Shown here: one piece after another, positions 1 through 6,857 of the stretch
How positions within the stretch are numbered: position 1 is the first letter of the stretch
How the letters are laid out: each line of letters starts with the position of its first letter
From: Planctomicrobium sp.
GTDB taxonomy: Bacteria > Planctomycetota > Planctomycetia > Planctomycetales > Planctomycetaceae
Reading direction: 5' to 3'
Assembly (NCBI GenBank): GCA_029259835.1
Contig: JAJDEL010000808.1
Location: 1-6,857 of the forward strand
Length of the DNA: 6,857 nucleotides
Program-made: the position numbers and the translations under genes
Notes under the pieces: model-generated
Seen by the model: the letters and a program-made list of their open reading frames with translations, nothing else
Databases searched by the model: none
Told to the model about the DNA's origin: nothing

Positions 1-933
1 GCTCAGAACTTTTTGACAGCCACCAAGGTGATTGCACTTGGAGCCATTCTTATCGTTGGAGTGATGTTCACCGGTGATCCGGCAACTTCAATTTCAGATA
101 TCAAACCGACCGAAGCAAATTGGGGACTGGCGCTTGTGTTCGTTCTCTATGCCTACGGAGGGTGGAACGACGCTGCCATGGTCACCCCGGAAGTGCGCGA
201 TCATCAACGCAATATGCCAAAGGCTTTATTGATTGGATTGGGGCTGATCGCGGTTCTCTACCTCGCGCTGAACTTTGCTTTTTTGAAAGTTCTCGGACTA
301 CAAGGAGCAAGGCAGTCACCAATTCCTGCTGCGGATGTTGTTGGTGTCGCATTCGGACCGGCGGCTTCGGTGGTGATGAGCTTGATTGTTATGTGTTCGG
401 CTCTGGGGGCAATTCATGGAATGCTCTTCACGTCCTGTCGACTCTTAGCCGCCGTCGGCACTGACTATCCGATTTTCAAACGCTGGAACAACTGGAATCA
501 ACGGGGCGTTCCAATATCATCACTGGTCACACTCGCCATGATTTCATTGTTTCTCATCCTCGCTGTCGGAACGGAACAAGGGCGGGAACTCACTGCGCGC
601 GCTGCCGTCGCCATTCGACTGCCAGAACCAAACTGGGAGAAGTATTTCGGAGGATTCGACACGTTAATCGCTGCAACGGCTCCGGTTTTCTGGTTGTTCT
701 TTGCAATGTCAGGGTTCTCTGTTGTCGTGTTGCGTTGGACAGACCGCGACCGCACTCGACCGTTTCATGTGCCACTTTACCCGTTGCCGGTGATCATCTT
801 CTGCGGATCGGCGATTTTCATGCTTTGGAAAAGTCTCGTCTATGCCGGAGAGTTAACGCTTCTCAGTCTCCCGGTCTTCCTGCTGGGGCTGGTTTTGTCG
901 TTCACGAAATCTTCTCAGTCGGAATCTGAATGA
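1..933 (+). CDS. APC-superfamily amino-acid permease, C-terminal part (5' end outside window)
   Basis: This is an inner-membrane transporter that probably moves amino acids by proton- or substrate-coupled exchange; the exact substrate cannot be read from the sequence. The frame is open from base 1 (Ala-Gln-Asn-Phe before the TTG at 13), so the gene starts to the left and TTG 13 is not a real start. About 310 residues are present. Family members usually have 430-500, so roughly the first third is missing. Counting from TTG 13, hydrophobic segments lie near residues 5-20, 35-51, 70-93, 110-134, 167-185, 217-240, 255-273 and 279-297. The block YGGWNDAA at 48-55 followed by EV and RNMPKAL (60-72) is the hallmark of APC/LAT-type permeases. 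The S-RLLAAVGTDYP stretch near 141-153 and the RPFHVPLYPLPV stretch near 249-260 are also typical. Residues 186-216 form an unusually long loop between two membrane segments. The C-terminus is a short Ser/Glu-rich tail. Confidence 0.9.
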   Translation, partial: AQNFLTATKVIALGAILIVGVMFTGDPATSISDIKPTEANWGLALVFVLYAYGGWNDAAMVTPEVRDHQRNMPKALLIGLGLIAVLYLALNFAFLKVLGLQGARQSPIPAADVVGVAFGPAASVVMSLIVMCSALGAIHGMLFTSCRLLAAVGTDYPIFKRWNNWNQRGVPISSLVTLAMISLFLILAVGTEQGRELTARAAVAIRLPEPNWEKYFGGFDTLIAATAPVFWLFFAMSGFSVVVLRWTDRDRTRPFHVPLYPLPVIIFCGSAIFMLWKSLVYAGELTLLSLPVFLLGLVLSFTKSSQSESE

Positions 934-995
934 GGATTGGTCGGTCTTTGCTATTAAGGATTTCAAAGATCCTTGCGAGATTTGCTTTTGTTTAA
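930..995 (+). CDS. Possible 21-residue micro-ORF overlapping the permease stop
   Basis: The ATG at 930 overlaps the permease TGA (ATGA arrangement, bases 930-933), a geometry that permits translational re-initiation. The frame runs 21 codons to TAA 993-995. The predicted peptide starts MRIGRSLLLRISKI and continues LARFAFV. It has five basic and no acidic residues, with hydrophobic residues between them, so it could form a cationic amphipathic helix. No ribosome-binding site is evident beyond the possible coupling. I do not recognise it. An ORF this short can easily arise by chance, and it spans the weak hairpin at 956-974. It is listed as a possibility only. Confidence 0.12.
   Translation: MRIGRSLLLRISKILARFAFV
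956..974 (+). terminator. Weak hairpin after the permease gene, candidate terminator
   Basis: AAGGAT (956-961) and ATCCTT (969-974) form a perfect 6-bp stem around a 7-base loop, 23 bases after the permease stop codon. The stem is AT-rich, and the following sequence is only moderately T-rich (around 981-993) with no continuous U-tract. The position suits an end-of-transcript signal, but the structure is too weak to be confident. Confidence 0.25.
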
Positions 996-1217
996 GGATG
1001 TTTAGAAGTCGCGTGAGCTTAAATTGCTGAAATAAAAGCCGGGCTATTTCGAAGTGGAGCATACTCGTTCTCATCGGCAATCATTGCAGGAAAAACATGC
1101 AAATTCGAGGGTTGATATTGATCTAATCAGCCAGTGTGTGATAAGTGGTTTGGAATAATATAGATGTTTCGTTGCCGGACTGCGTTCAGTTGGGTGAACA
1201 GCATCGAAATGAATTCC

Positions 1218-1221
1218 GGAG
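1218..1221 (+). promoter_or_regulatory. Shine-Dalgarno-like GGAG supporting the ATG at 1232
   Basis: GGAG at 1218-1221 lies 10 bases before ATG 1232, a slightly long but workable spacing. It lies only one base before the alternative ATG 1223, too close to serve that start. No comparable motif precedes the GTG at 1145, which directly follows an in-frame TAA (1142-1144). This is the main nucleotide argument for choosing 1232. Confidence 0.4.
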
Positions 1222-1231
1222 TATGGTAGCT

Positions 1232-2761
1232 ATGTGGTTGCGACAGCAGCTTGCCCGTCGGGTTGACGGTTCTTCATTAGGTTTGTTTCGTATCCTGTGG
1301 GGCCTGTTGATGGTCTGGGAATCGATTCGCAAACTCCCCAAAGCAGATGGAATGTACTCTCCAGAGTATTTCCATTTCACATACGCGTTGTTTCCGTTTG
1401 TGAGACCACTTCCGGAAGTCTGGATGATGCAAACGGAAATCTCCGTGATGCTCATTGCGGCTGTACTGATCGCTGCAGGCTGGCTCTTTCGTCCAGCCTC
1501 CGCCCTGTTTTTGTTGATCTTCACGCATCTGTTTCTGATCGAAAAGTTGTATTACAACAATCACTTTTACCTCACCATTCTGATGGGCTTCCTGTTGATG
1601 CTCAGCGAAGCGGACCGGTGCTATCGATTGCCGTTCCCATGGAGGTGGAAAAAGTCTGCGACTCATGACGCCCTACCTCAAACGATTCCGATGTGGAATC
1701 TCGTGTTGCTGCGTTCGCAGGTTGTCGTCCTCTATTTCTTTGGTGGAATCGCCAAGATCAATAGTGATTGGCTTGCTGGTGAACCAGTTCGATTCTGGTT
1801 TTCGCACAAAGATCCTAACCATTTCCTTGCAGCTTTCCTCACGCAGGATTGGTTTATTTACATGGTTTGCTGGACAGGCTTGATTCTCGATCTGTTTGCA
1901 GGCTTTACGCTTTTGTCAAAGCGAACTCGCGTTTTTACGATGCTCATTGTGATTGTGTTCCATGCCACAAACTCGACTCTCTTCAAGATCGGTCTCTTTC
2001 CGATAATCGGAATTGGAATGCTGGTCCTGTTCCTGGACCCTGACCGCCCGCGAAAAGTGTTTTCCTGGATCGCAGGTAAGTTTGGGAAGGTAAAAAAAGC
2101 CGTGCAGGTACCGACTCTTCCATCATCGCAACCAGTTGCAATGGCAAGTTGGGGTGTCACTGCATTTGTTTGCGGATGGATTGCATTTCAGGTTGTGTTT
2201 CCACTGCGAAGCGTCTCATATTCCGACAATCCGAGTTGGACTGAAGTCGGGCACTGCTTTTCCTGGAGGATGATGTTAAGAACAAAAGACGCCTTCATGC
2301 AGTTCAAGTTCGACCCACCGGAAGCAGAACGATACCTCGAGCAGCATCCGGAAATGTTACCTCAAATCAGTCAAGCGCATTTGCGAAGCATGGTGAAAAC
2401 GCCTCATTTTATTTTGCAATATGCTCATGCGTTAGGAGACTCGTTCGATGAAGCTGGGATGAAAGACGTCAAGATTAAATGTGTTTCAATTGTTTCGCTG
2501 AATGGTCGTCCGTACCAATTGATGATTGATCCTGACGTCGACCTAAAAACAGTCTCTTACGGGATGTTTGAAGTCCCGAATTGGATCCTTCCACTCGACG
2601 AACATCGTCGACCGGGGCAATATCCAGATTCACCACTGGAACGCCAAGAGACGATCACTCAAGTTTATAAAGAGTTCCTCCAGCTTAACGAAACTCTACC
2701 TGAACCTGCAGCACCAGTGAAATACGCGGCAGATTTTGAATACTCCGGCACCGTGCGTTAA
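1232..2761 (+). CDS. Vitamin K-dependent gamma-carboxylase homologue (HTTM-domain membrane protein)
   Basis: The 509-residue multi-pass membrane protein belongs to the HTTM/VKGC family. Animal GGCX uses reduced vitamin K, CO2 and O2 to carboxylate glutamates; the function of bacterial homologues is largely unsettled. The N-terminal block VDGSSLGLFRILWGLLMVWE (residues 11-30) is typical of HTTM. Hydrophobic segments lie near 15-31, 69-84, 88-104, 111-125, 155-174, 207-228, 233-246, 251-268 and 305-325. NNHFYL (109-114) matches the human segment with His160, and GGIAKINSDW (171-180) matches the segment with catalytic Lys218, here Lys175. FHATNSTLFKIGLF (243-256) and RPRKVFSW (272-279) also match. 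After the last membrane segment, FSWRMM (343-348), LQYAHAL and the IDPDVD stretch (432-437) match the start of the GGCX luminal domain. Most of the C-terminal luminal half of the 758-residue human enzyme is absent. ATG 1232 is chosen over GTG 1145 and ATG 1223 from the GGAG spacing and because HTTM proteins have short N-termini. The carboxylation substrate is unknown. Confidence 0.9.
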   Translation: MWLRQQLARRVDGSSLGLFRILWGLLMVWESIRKLPKADGMYSPEYFHFTYALFPFVRPLPEVWMMQTEISVMLIAAVLIAAGWLFRPASALFLLIFTHLFLIEKLYYNNHFYLTILMGFLLMLSEADRCYRLPFPWRWKKSATHDALPQTIPMWNLVLLRSQVVVLYFFGGIAKINSDWLAGEPVRFWFSHKDPNHFLAAFLTQDWFIYMVCWTGLILDLFAGFTLLSKRTRVFTMLIVIVFHATNSTLFKIGLFPIIGIGMLVLFLDPDRPRKVFSWIAGKFGKVKKAVQVPTLPSSQPVAMASWGVTAFVCGWIAFQVVFPLRSVSYSDNPSWTEVGHCFSWRMMLRTKDAFMQFKFDPPEAERYLEQHPEMLPQISQAHLRSMVKTPHFILQYAHALGDSFDEAGMKDVKIKCVSIVSLNGRPYQLMIDPDVDLKTVSYGMFEVPNWILPLDEHRRPGQYPDSPLERQETITQVYKEFLQLNETLPEPAAPVKYAADFEYSGTVR

Positions 2762-2792
2762 CGTTCATAAGTGTACGTCAGAGCTGGCCGAT

Positions 2793-5700
2793 CTATCTCA
2801 TGTAGAGATATTCTTTGAGATTGAAGATCGCGTGCGCCAGGTCGGTCCATTCCTGATGCTCTGCAACCGGGGGGGATCCGAATTTCATTTGTTCACGCTC
2901 CAATTCCGCAATTCGCGCTCTTGCTTCTTCAAGCTGTTTCGCCTGCGCCGGAGTGAGTGCTGCAATGACATCTCGCTCTGAAACGAATGATGTTGCGTCG
3001 CTTGCAATCGCTTCGACTTCATCCGGTTGAAGCGCTCTGTCATAGAGACGTGCTTCTAAAATCTTCCCTGTTAGCATACGGTTCCCACTAGGATTGCCAT
3101 GACGCAGGCCGAATAATATCTGTGCTGCTCCCGCTTTGAAGTGAGCAGGATTGGCTTTGCGATATGGTTCTCCGTACGGTGAGCCGTTTCGAAATCCTCG
3201 AATCGTTCCGTCGCTGGCGTAAGTGATGGCGATGTGAACAGGCTGCTTGACTGCTTCTTCCTCGGTTGTTCCACCGAAATCTTGTGTTCGAGCAAAGTTG
3301 TTTGACCCAGCCAGCCAGTGCCGGGGTTGCTTTTCGCCGAAGACAATCGCATCAAAGACAACGCCAGCCAAGTCCTGAACCGTCATGATTCCTCCACCGC
3401 GCTGGTCGAGGTTGTCCAACTGCACGAGGGCTTCAAGCGTTTTCGCGTGCAACTCAACTTCAAGTGGAACCGATGCGAAGTGGCTCTTTCCGTCGAGAAT
3501 AAGGGCACCATTTTCAACTCGCGCATTTCCTTTTGCTTCGCCATGCAAATTGCCGATCTCGTCTTTGAAATTGCCTTCAAATCTCCATTCCGCAATCGGT
3601 GCGGCAATCGAAGTTCGGGTAGACTGTGGAGATTGCTTCATTGCGATCAGACGTTTTCGTACAGGCGAAAGGATGGAATCGATGAACTTATTTTGTGTTG
3701 CGGTTCCTCTTTTAATCTGCTGTTGAGTTTGGCGATTGATCACATATTGTTTTCGCAATTCAATCAAATACGCTTTCGCTGCTTGTAGTTCCTGTTCAGT
3801 CGGACGTCGCCCCAATGATCTCTCAAACATCATCTGAATTCGAGACGCTTCATTCTTCTCGCTGCCTGTACGGGTCGCGAGTAATCGTGCCGAGGAAATG
3901 ACAAACGCATCATTCAACAACGTGAGCGACTGAGCCGGAACGTTTGTTGAATCACGACGGCCCTTCGTTGCTGCCGGAACAGGGAAGTCAAATGTTTTCA
4001 GGAATGGATTCAACGAGTTTCTGCGCACGGAGAGATAGAGACTTCGGCGCTCGTGACTGGTTACATTGCCGACCGGTGGTCCGTACATCGTTCGTTCGAG
4101 ACGCCCTGAATTCGCGAGAAGTGAATCTCGAAGAACTTCGCCTTCGAGGCGACGGATGCTTGCGTGCGACAATAGTCGATTGTCCGGGTCATTTTCTTGT
4201 GCAAGTTCTGATGAGCGTGATTCGAGTTGCCACGTCTTTGATAAGAGAATGTATCGAATCATGTTTTTCATCGACCAACCTTGTACCTGCATTTGCACAG
4301 CAAGGTCATCGAGCAATTCGGGGTGAGATGGCTTCTCGCCAAGTTTACCGAAGTTATCAACACTGCGAACCAATCCGGCCCCGAACAAATAGTGCCAGAT
4401 GCGATTCACAACGACCCGGCGAGTGAGCGGGTTATCATCACGGACAACATTGTCTGCGAGCTGGAGTCTGCCGCTGTTGGTCGCCTCATAAGGCGAGTCA
4501 TCAATCGCTTCCAGAAAACCTCTGGGAATATCCGCCCCCGGCTGGCGGTGATTCCCTCGGATGAACAACGCCTGATCAACGGCATCCGCTTCAAGCAATC
4601 CTGGCACACGATTCGGCGACTTCAACTGAATTTCAAGTTCCAGATATTTCTGAACGAGTTCACCGAGCTTGGTCTTCGAAGCCTCGTCCATTTCCAGAAG
4701 CCCAAGCTGGCGAGCCTCTTCAATCAGCTTGACCTGAGAATCGGTGGCGAGTTGAGCTTGCCAGGCTTGAATGGATGCTTTGAGAGCATCGGCGTACCGC
4801 GACGCGAGTTGTTCAACTGTCTGGGAAACGTCATCCTTCTTTTGATTGAAGATTTCTTCGTACGCCGGTGCGTCAACCGGAGGATGGAACGTCCCCTTTG
4901 GGGCAACAACGACTTCCTGAATTCCAAACCATGACCGCTCAACGTTTTTCGCCAAGATTGCGGAATCGGCAGCCGTCGTCAATTCGATGTGAATTTCGTC
5001 TCCTTGCCAGTAAGCCAGATCGTACTTCTGCCAACGCCATTTGCCATCGTTGAGCGTCGTGACCGGATAAACCGTTCCGCTTCGAGGGTAATTCTGAACG
5101 ACATAGCGAACCATCGCCTCGCGATTTCCCACCACTCGAATCCAGAGTTCATTCTTTCCTTCAAGAAGAAAATGAGGAGATGAGTAAACGTTGCGATGCT
5201 TCGTTGAGAGTAAATGCGAGTAGACGCCGCCCGACAACAACGGACCGATGGCATTTCCAAGATGTGGAATCGTGAAATCCCCAGGCAATGTCGGCTCGCC
5301 TGCGGTTCCATTTCCATGCGAGAACCATTGCTCGGCGTCTGCCGGATTCGTCAAATCCCAGTAGCGACTCCCTTTTGGAACTTTCGTTTGCGTGTTGCCC
5401 TGCTTCGCAAGCTCACCAAGCCGTTCTGGGTTTTCACGAGCGAGGAACAATGGGTGCAGCAGGTGATCGGTTTTCTTAAGTTCTTCAACTGGAACGGTGG
5501 CAACTTGTTTTTCAATGCGGCTTTCTAAACCATCAAGAGACGCCAGCCAGGACGAGGCCAGCGACTGCCGCATTTTCGTTTTTAATTGCCCCAGTTCTAC
5601 TTGACTTTGGAACTGAACATCCGGCGGATTGATGTCAATAATACCCGGACGCGTCGAGCCGAGGATGCCGAATAGGGCGTAGTAGTCGGTCTGACTGATC

Positions 5701-6821
5701 GCGTCGAATTTGTGATTGTGACAACGAGCGCAGGAGACTGTGAGGCCGAGAAATGCCTTCGAAAAAACATTGATCTGATCGTCCGTAAAACGAACTTTTT
5801 CATCCAGCGCGTCCGTCGGAGCGAAACCGTGGAAGCACATTCGCCAATGGGCAGGTCCGATTGCGGATTCATTGATTCCGAGTTTGGAATTAATCCTCGG
5901 CTCCGGCAGCAGATCACCAGCGATATGCTCGCGGACCAATTGGTCGTAAGGAAGATCATTATTAAACGCACGAATCAAATAGTCGCGGTACTTCCAGGCG
6001 TGCGGAACCGCTGGGTCGTGTTCACTGCCATGCGTTTCGGAATATCGTACCAAATCCATCCAGTGCCGCGCCCAATGCTCACCAAATGCGTTCGAGGCCA
6101 AGAAGCGATCAACCAATTCCTCGAAGGCATCTGGAGATTTGTCAGCAAGGTATTCTTCGATTTCCTTTGGCGTTGGTGGAAGTCCTCGCAAAACAAAACT
6201 GAGTCGACGGATCAACGTGCGGCTGTCTGCAACTCGCGCCGGTTCAAGCTTTGACTCTTCCAGTTTCGATAGAATGAACAGGTCAACTGGATGGCTGGAC
6301 CACTCTTTATCATTCACCTGCGGAGCATCTGGTTTCGTAATCGGTTGGAAGCTCCACCATTTTTTCCTCTCGGCGAGTGTGTTCTCCCAAGTCTCAACCT
6401 GCGCGCCTTCGGCCTCTTTCGGAGGATGACTTCGAGGATCAGGTGCGCCTATGGCGATCCATTGTTCGAAGTCGGCAATCGTCTTTTCACTGAGCCGATC
6501 TTCGTTCTGCGGCATCTCAAGGTCTTCAATCTCGTGACGCAGAACTTTGAGAAGAAGGCTCTTACCAGGCACCTTGATGTTGATCGTCGCCCCAGACTGC
6601 CCACCTTTTCGGAGCGCCTGACGGTAATCAAGAACCAGCCCACCTTCGGCGGTATCTACGCTGTTATGACAGCTTTCGCATTTCTCTACGAGAACCGGCC
6701 TGATCCTCGATTCAAAAAACTCCAACTGTTCGGCAGTGATCTCCGGCTCCGCACCATTCACTGGCAACGCAATCACGCAAAAAACAATCCTGTAGCACCA
6801 AGCTTTGCTCATCAGTTCCAT
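2793..6821 (-). CDS. Exported PSCyt1-DUF1549-DUF1553 protein with LamG-like domain
   Basis: This 1342-residue protein belongs to a family largely confined to planctomycetes and related bacteria, with no established biochemical function. A signal peptide is likely: basic residues, then a hydrophobic core [10 protein letters not shown] (12-21), with possible cleavage after NGA (22-24). The cytochrome c domain PSCyt1 spans about 30-128, with heme motif CESCH (48-52) and likely axial Met103 in LEMPQ. DUF1549 (PSCyt2) spans about 175-385 and holds a second CXXCH, CARCH (364-368), inside [17 protein letters not shown]. Residues 400-480 look helical. A beta-rich insert (485-645) resembles a galactose-binding or jelly-roll module. 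DUF1553 (PSD1) spans about 750-1025, with [20 protein letters not shown] (795-814) and [15 protein letters not shown] (960-974). A LamG/concanavalin-like domain follows (1073-1265: [15 protein letters not shown], ending [12 protein letters not shown]), then a short coiled coil (1290-1312). The end, [16 protein letters not shown], resembles the normal C-terminus of DUF1553. Met4 (ATG 6812-6810) is an alternative start. A role in periplasmic electron transfer or polysaccharide handling is inference only. Confidence 0.93.
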   Translation of the reverse strand: MELMSKAWCYRIVFCVIALPVNGAEPEITAEQLEFFESRIRPVLVEKCESCHNSVDTAEGGLVLDYRQALRKGGQSGATINIKVPGKSLLLKVLRHEIEDLEMPQNEDRLSEKTIADFEQWIAIGAPDPRSHPPKEAEGAQVETWENTLAERKKWWSFQPITKPDAPQVNDKEWSSHPVDLFILSKLEESKLEPARVADSRTLIRRLSFVLRGLPPTPKEIEEYLADKSPDAFEELVDRFLASNAFGEHWARHWMDLVRYSETHGSEHDPAVPHAWKYRDYLIRAFNNDLPYDQLVREHIAGDLLPEPRINSKLGINESAIGPAHWRMCFHGFAPTDALDEKVRFTDDQINVFSKAFLGLTVSCARCHNHKFDAISQTDYYALFGILGSTRPGIIDINPPDVQFQSQVELGQLKTKMRQSLASSWLASLDGLESRIEKQVATVPVEELKKTDHLLHPLFLARENPERLGELAKQGNTQTKVPKGSRYWDLTNPADAEQWFSHGNGTAGEPTLPGDFTIPHLGNAIGPLLSGGVYSHLLSTKHRNVYSSPHFLLEGKNELWIRVVGNREAMVRYVVQNYPRSGTVYPVTTLNDGKWRWQKYDLAYWQGDEIHIELTTAADSAILAKNVERSWFGIQEVVVAPKGTFHPPVDAPAYEEIFNQKKDDVSQTVEQLASRYADALKASIQAWQAQLATDSQVKLIEEARQLGLLEMDEASKTKLGELVQKYLELEIQLKSPNRVPGLLEADAVDQALFIRGNHRQPGADIPRGFLEAIDDSPYEATNSGRLQLADNVVRDDNPLTRRVVVNRIWHYLFGAGLVRSVDNFGKLGEKPSHPELLDDLAVQMQVQGWSMKNMIRYILLSKTWQLESRSSELAQENDPDNRLLSHASIRRLEGEVLRDSLLANSGRLERTMYGPPVGNVTSHERRSLYLSVRRNSLNPFLKTFDFPVPAATKGRRDSTNVPAQSLTLLNDAFVISSARLLATRTGSEKNEASRIQMMFERSLGRRPTEQELQAAKAYLIELRKQYVINRQTQQQIKRGTATQNKFIDSILSPVRKRLIAMKQSPQSTRTSIAAPIAEWRFEGNFKDEIGNLHGEAKGNARVENGALILDGKSHFASVPLEVELHAKTLEALVQLDNLDQRGGGIMTVQDLAGVVFDAIVFGEKQPRHWLAGSNNFARTQDFGGTTEEEAVKQPVHIAITYASDGTIRGFRNGSPYGEPYRKANPAHFKAGAAQILFGLRHGNPSGNRMLTGKILEARLYDRALQPDEVEAIASDATSFVSERDVIAALTPAQAKQLEEARARIAELEREQMKFGSPPVAEHQEWTDLAHAIFNLKEYLYMR
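2794..2810. terminator. Short hairpin in the convergent junction, possible weak terminator
   Basis: TATCTC (2794-2799) and GAGATA (2805-2810) form a 6-bp stem with a 5-base loop. It lies 33 bases after the stop of the plus-strand gene and overlaps the stop codon and last codons of the minus-strand gene. The plus-strand side is followed by TTCTTTG, a short T-rich stretch; the minus-strand side has no T-run. Only 31 bases separate the two convergent genes, so some termination signal is expected nearby, but this one is AT-rich and partly inside coding sequence. It may be chance. Confidence 0.2.
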
Positions 6822-6857
6822 CCACTTTTCATTGTCGAGACACTCATAACATTAGAG
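6822..6857 (-). other. Upstream region of the PSCyt1/DUF1553 gene, cut by window edge
   Basis: Only 36 bases remain upstream of the ATG at 6821. No clear Shine-Dalgarno is correctly spaced for that ATG: AAAAGTGG abuts it directly. A GGA (6818-6816 on the minus strand) lies four bases before the alternative Met4 start. A six-codon reading frame (ATG 6832-6830 to TGA 6814-6812) crosses the start region. The promoter is presumably outside the window. Confidence 0.4.

Larger units (their letters stand above)
934..1231. other. Intergenic spacer between permease and carboxylase homologue
   Basis: About 300 bases without a convincing gene. It contains the weak hairpin at 956-974 and a second imperfect inverted repeat (GAAATA 1029-1034 with TATTTC 1045-1050; the loop can form an inner AGC/GCT pairing), which lacks a following T-run. 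A promoter for the downstream gene should lie here. An AT-rich TAATAT at 1156-1161 resembles a -10 element and would give a leader of roughly 60 bases before ATG 1232, but no good -35 is correctly spaced. TTGATA at 1112-1117 has no -10 at the usual 16-18 bases. I cannot assign a promoter. The part from 1145 to 1231 is open in the frame of the next gene but is probably untranslated. Confidence 0.5.

Noticed and set aside
998..1030. 10-codon frame after an AAGGA motif in the spacer
   Set aside because: Too short to support. The purine motif is almost adjacent to the ATG, and nothing else points to translation.
1029..1050. Imperfect inverted repeat GAAATA/TATTTC as a terminator or operator
   Set aside because: It has a 6-bp AT-rich stem with a 10-base loop or a 3-base bulge, no following T-run, and no sign of a regulator gene nearby.
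853..1080. 75-codon minus-strand frame across the permease end and spacer
   Set aside because: It overlaps the conserved permease C-terminus. The translation is Gln/Arg-rich with no motif, and no ribosome-binding site is apparent.
1112..1144. TTGATA (1112-1117) with TGATAA (1139-1144) as a sigma-70-type promoter
   Set aside because: The spacer is 21 bases, too long. Using TTGATC at 1118-1123 makes it 15 with poorer matches. Neither is convincing.
2756..2763. Palindrome CGTTAACG at the stop codon of the carboxylase homologue
   Set aside because: An 8-base palindrome is expected by chance in a window this size and has no associated feature.
3318..3788. 156-codon plus-strand frame antisense to the LamG-like region
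   Set aside because: It is fully contained within the opposite-strand gene and resembles no family I know.
3944..4426. 160-codon plus-strand frame antisense to the DUF1553 region
   Set aside because: It is antisense to conserved DUF1553 codons, has a Cys/Arg-rich low-plausibility translation, and shows no initiation signal.
4281..4934. 217-codon open frame on the plus strand, antisense to the large gene
   Set aside because: It lies entirely inside the well-supported minus-strand coding sequence. The translation has no recognisable domain, and the frame looks like a by-product of codon bias.

Overview
The window looks like a piece of a planctomycete chromosome (phylum Planctomycetota). The main evidence is the large minus-strand gene. 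It carries the planctomycete-type cytochrome c domain (PSCyt1), followed by DUF1549 (PSCyt2) and DUF1553 (PSD1), a combination that is abundant in this phylum and rare elsewhere. Base composition appears moderate, near 50% GC by eye. I saw no insertion sequence, tRNA, rRNA, CRISPR array or phage gene. The three protein genes are ordinary in codon use and none is visibly broken.

Layout. (1) Positions 1-933, plus strand: the C-terminal two thirds of an APC-superfamily amino-acid permease, cut by the left edge. (2) Positions 934-1231: a spacer of about 300 bases with two weak hairpins, a possible 21-codon micro-ORF overlapping the permease stop codon, and no convincing longer gene. (3) Positions 1232-2761, plus strand: a multi-pass membrane protein homologous to vitamin K-dependent gamma-glutamyl carboxylase (VKGC/GGCX, HTTM family). 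It retains the residues that match the catalytic lysine and the active-site histidine of the animal enzyme, plus part of the luminal domain. (4) Positions 2762-2792: a 31-base gap between convergent genes. (5) Positions 2793-6821, minus strand: a 1342-residue exported protein with the order cytochrome c, DUF1549, beta-rich insert, DUF1553, LamG-like domain, then the last short piece of DUF1553. (6) Positions 6822-6857: 36 bases of its upstream region.

No operon is evident. The permease and the carboxylase homologue lie on the same strand but about 300 bases apart, and the large gene converges on them. The DUF1501 gene that often follows PSCyt/PSD1 genes is not downstream here; the upstream side lies outside the window. 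I see no direct evidence that the three genes act in one pathway. The most interesting items are the carboxylase homologue with conserved catalytic residues and the LamG-like domain that splits the DUF1553 region. Assignments rest on recalled family motifs read by eye, not on database searches.
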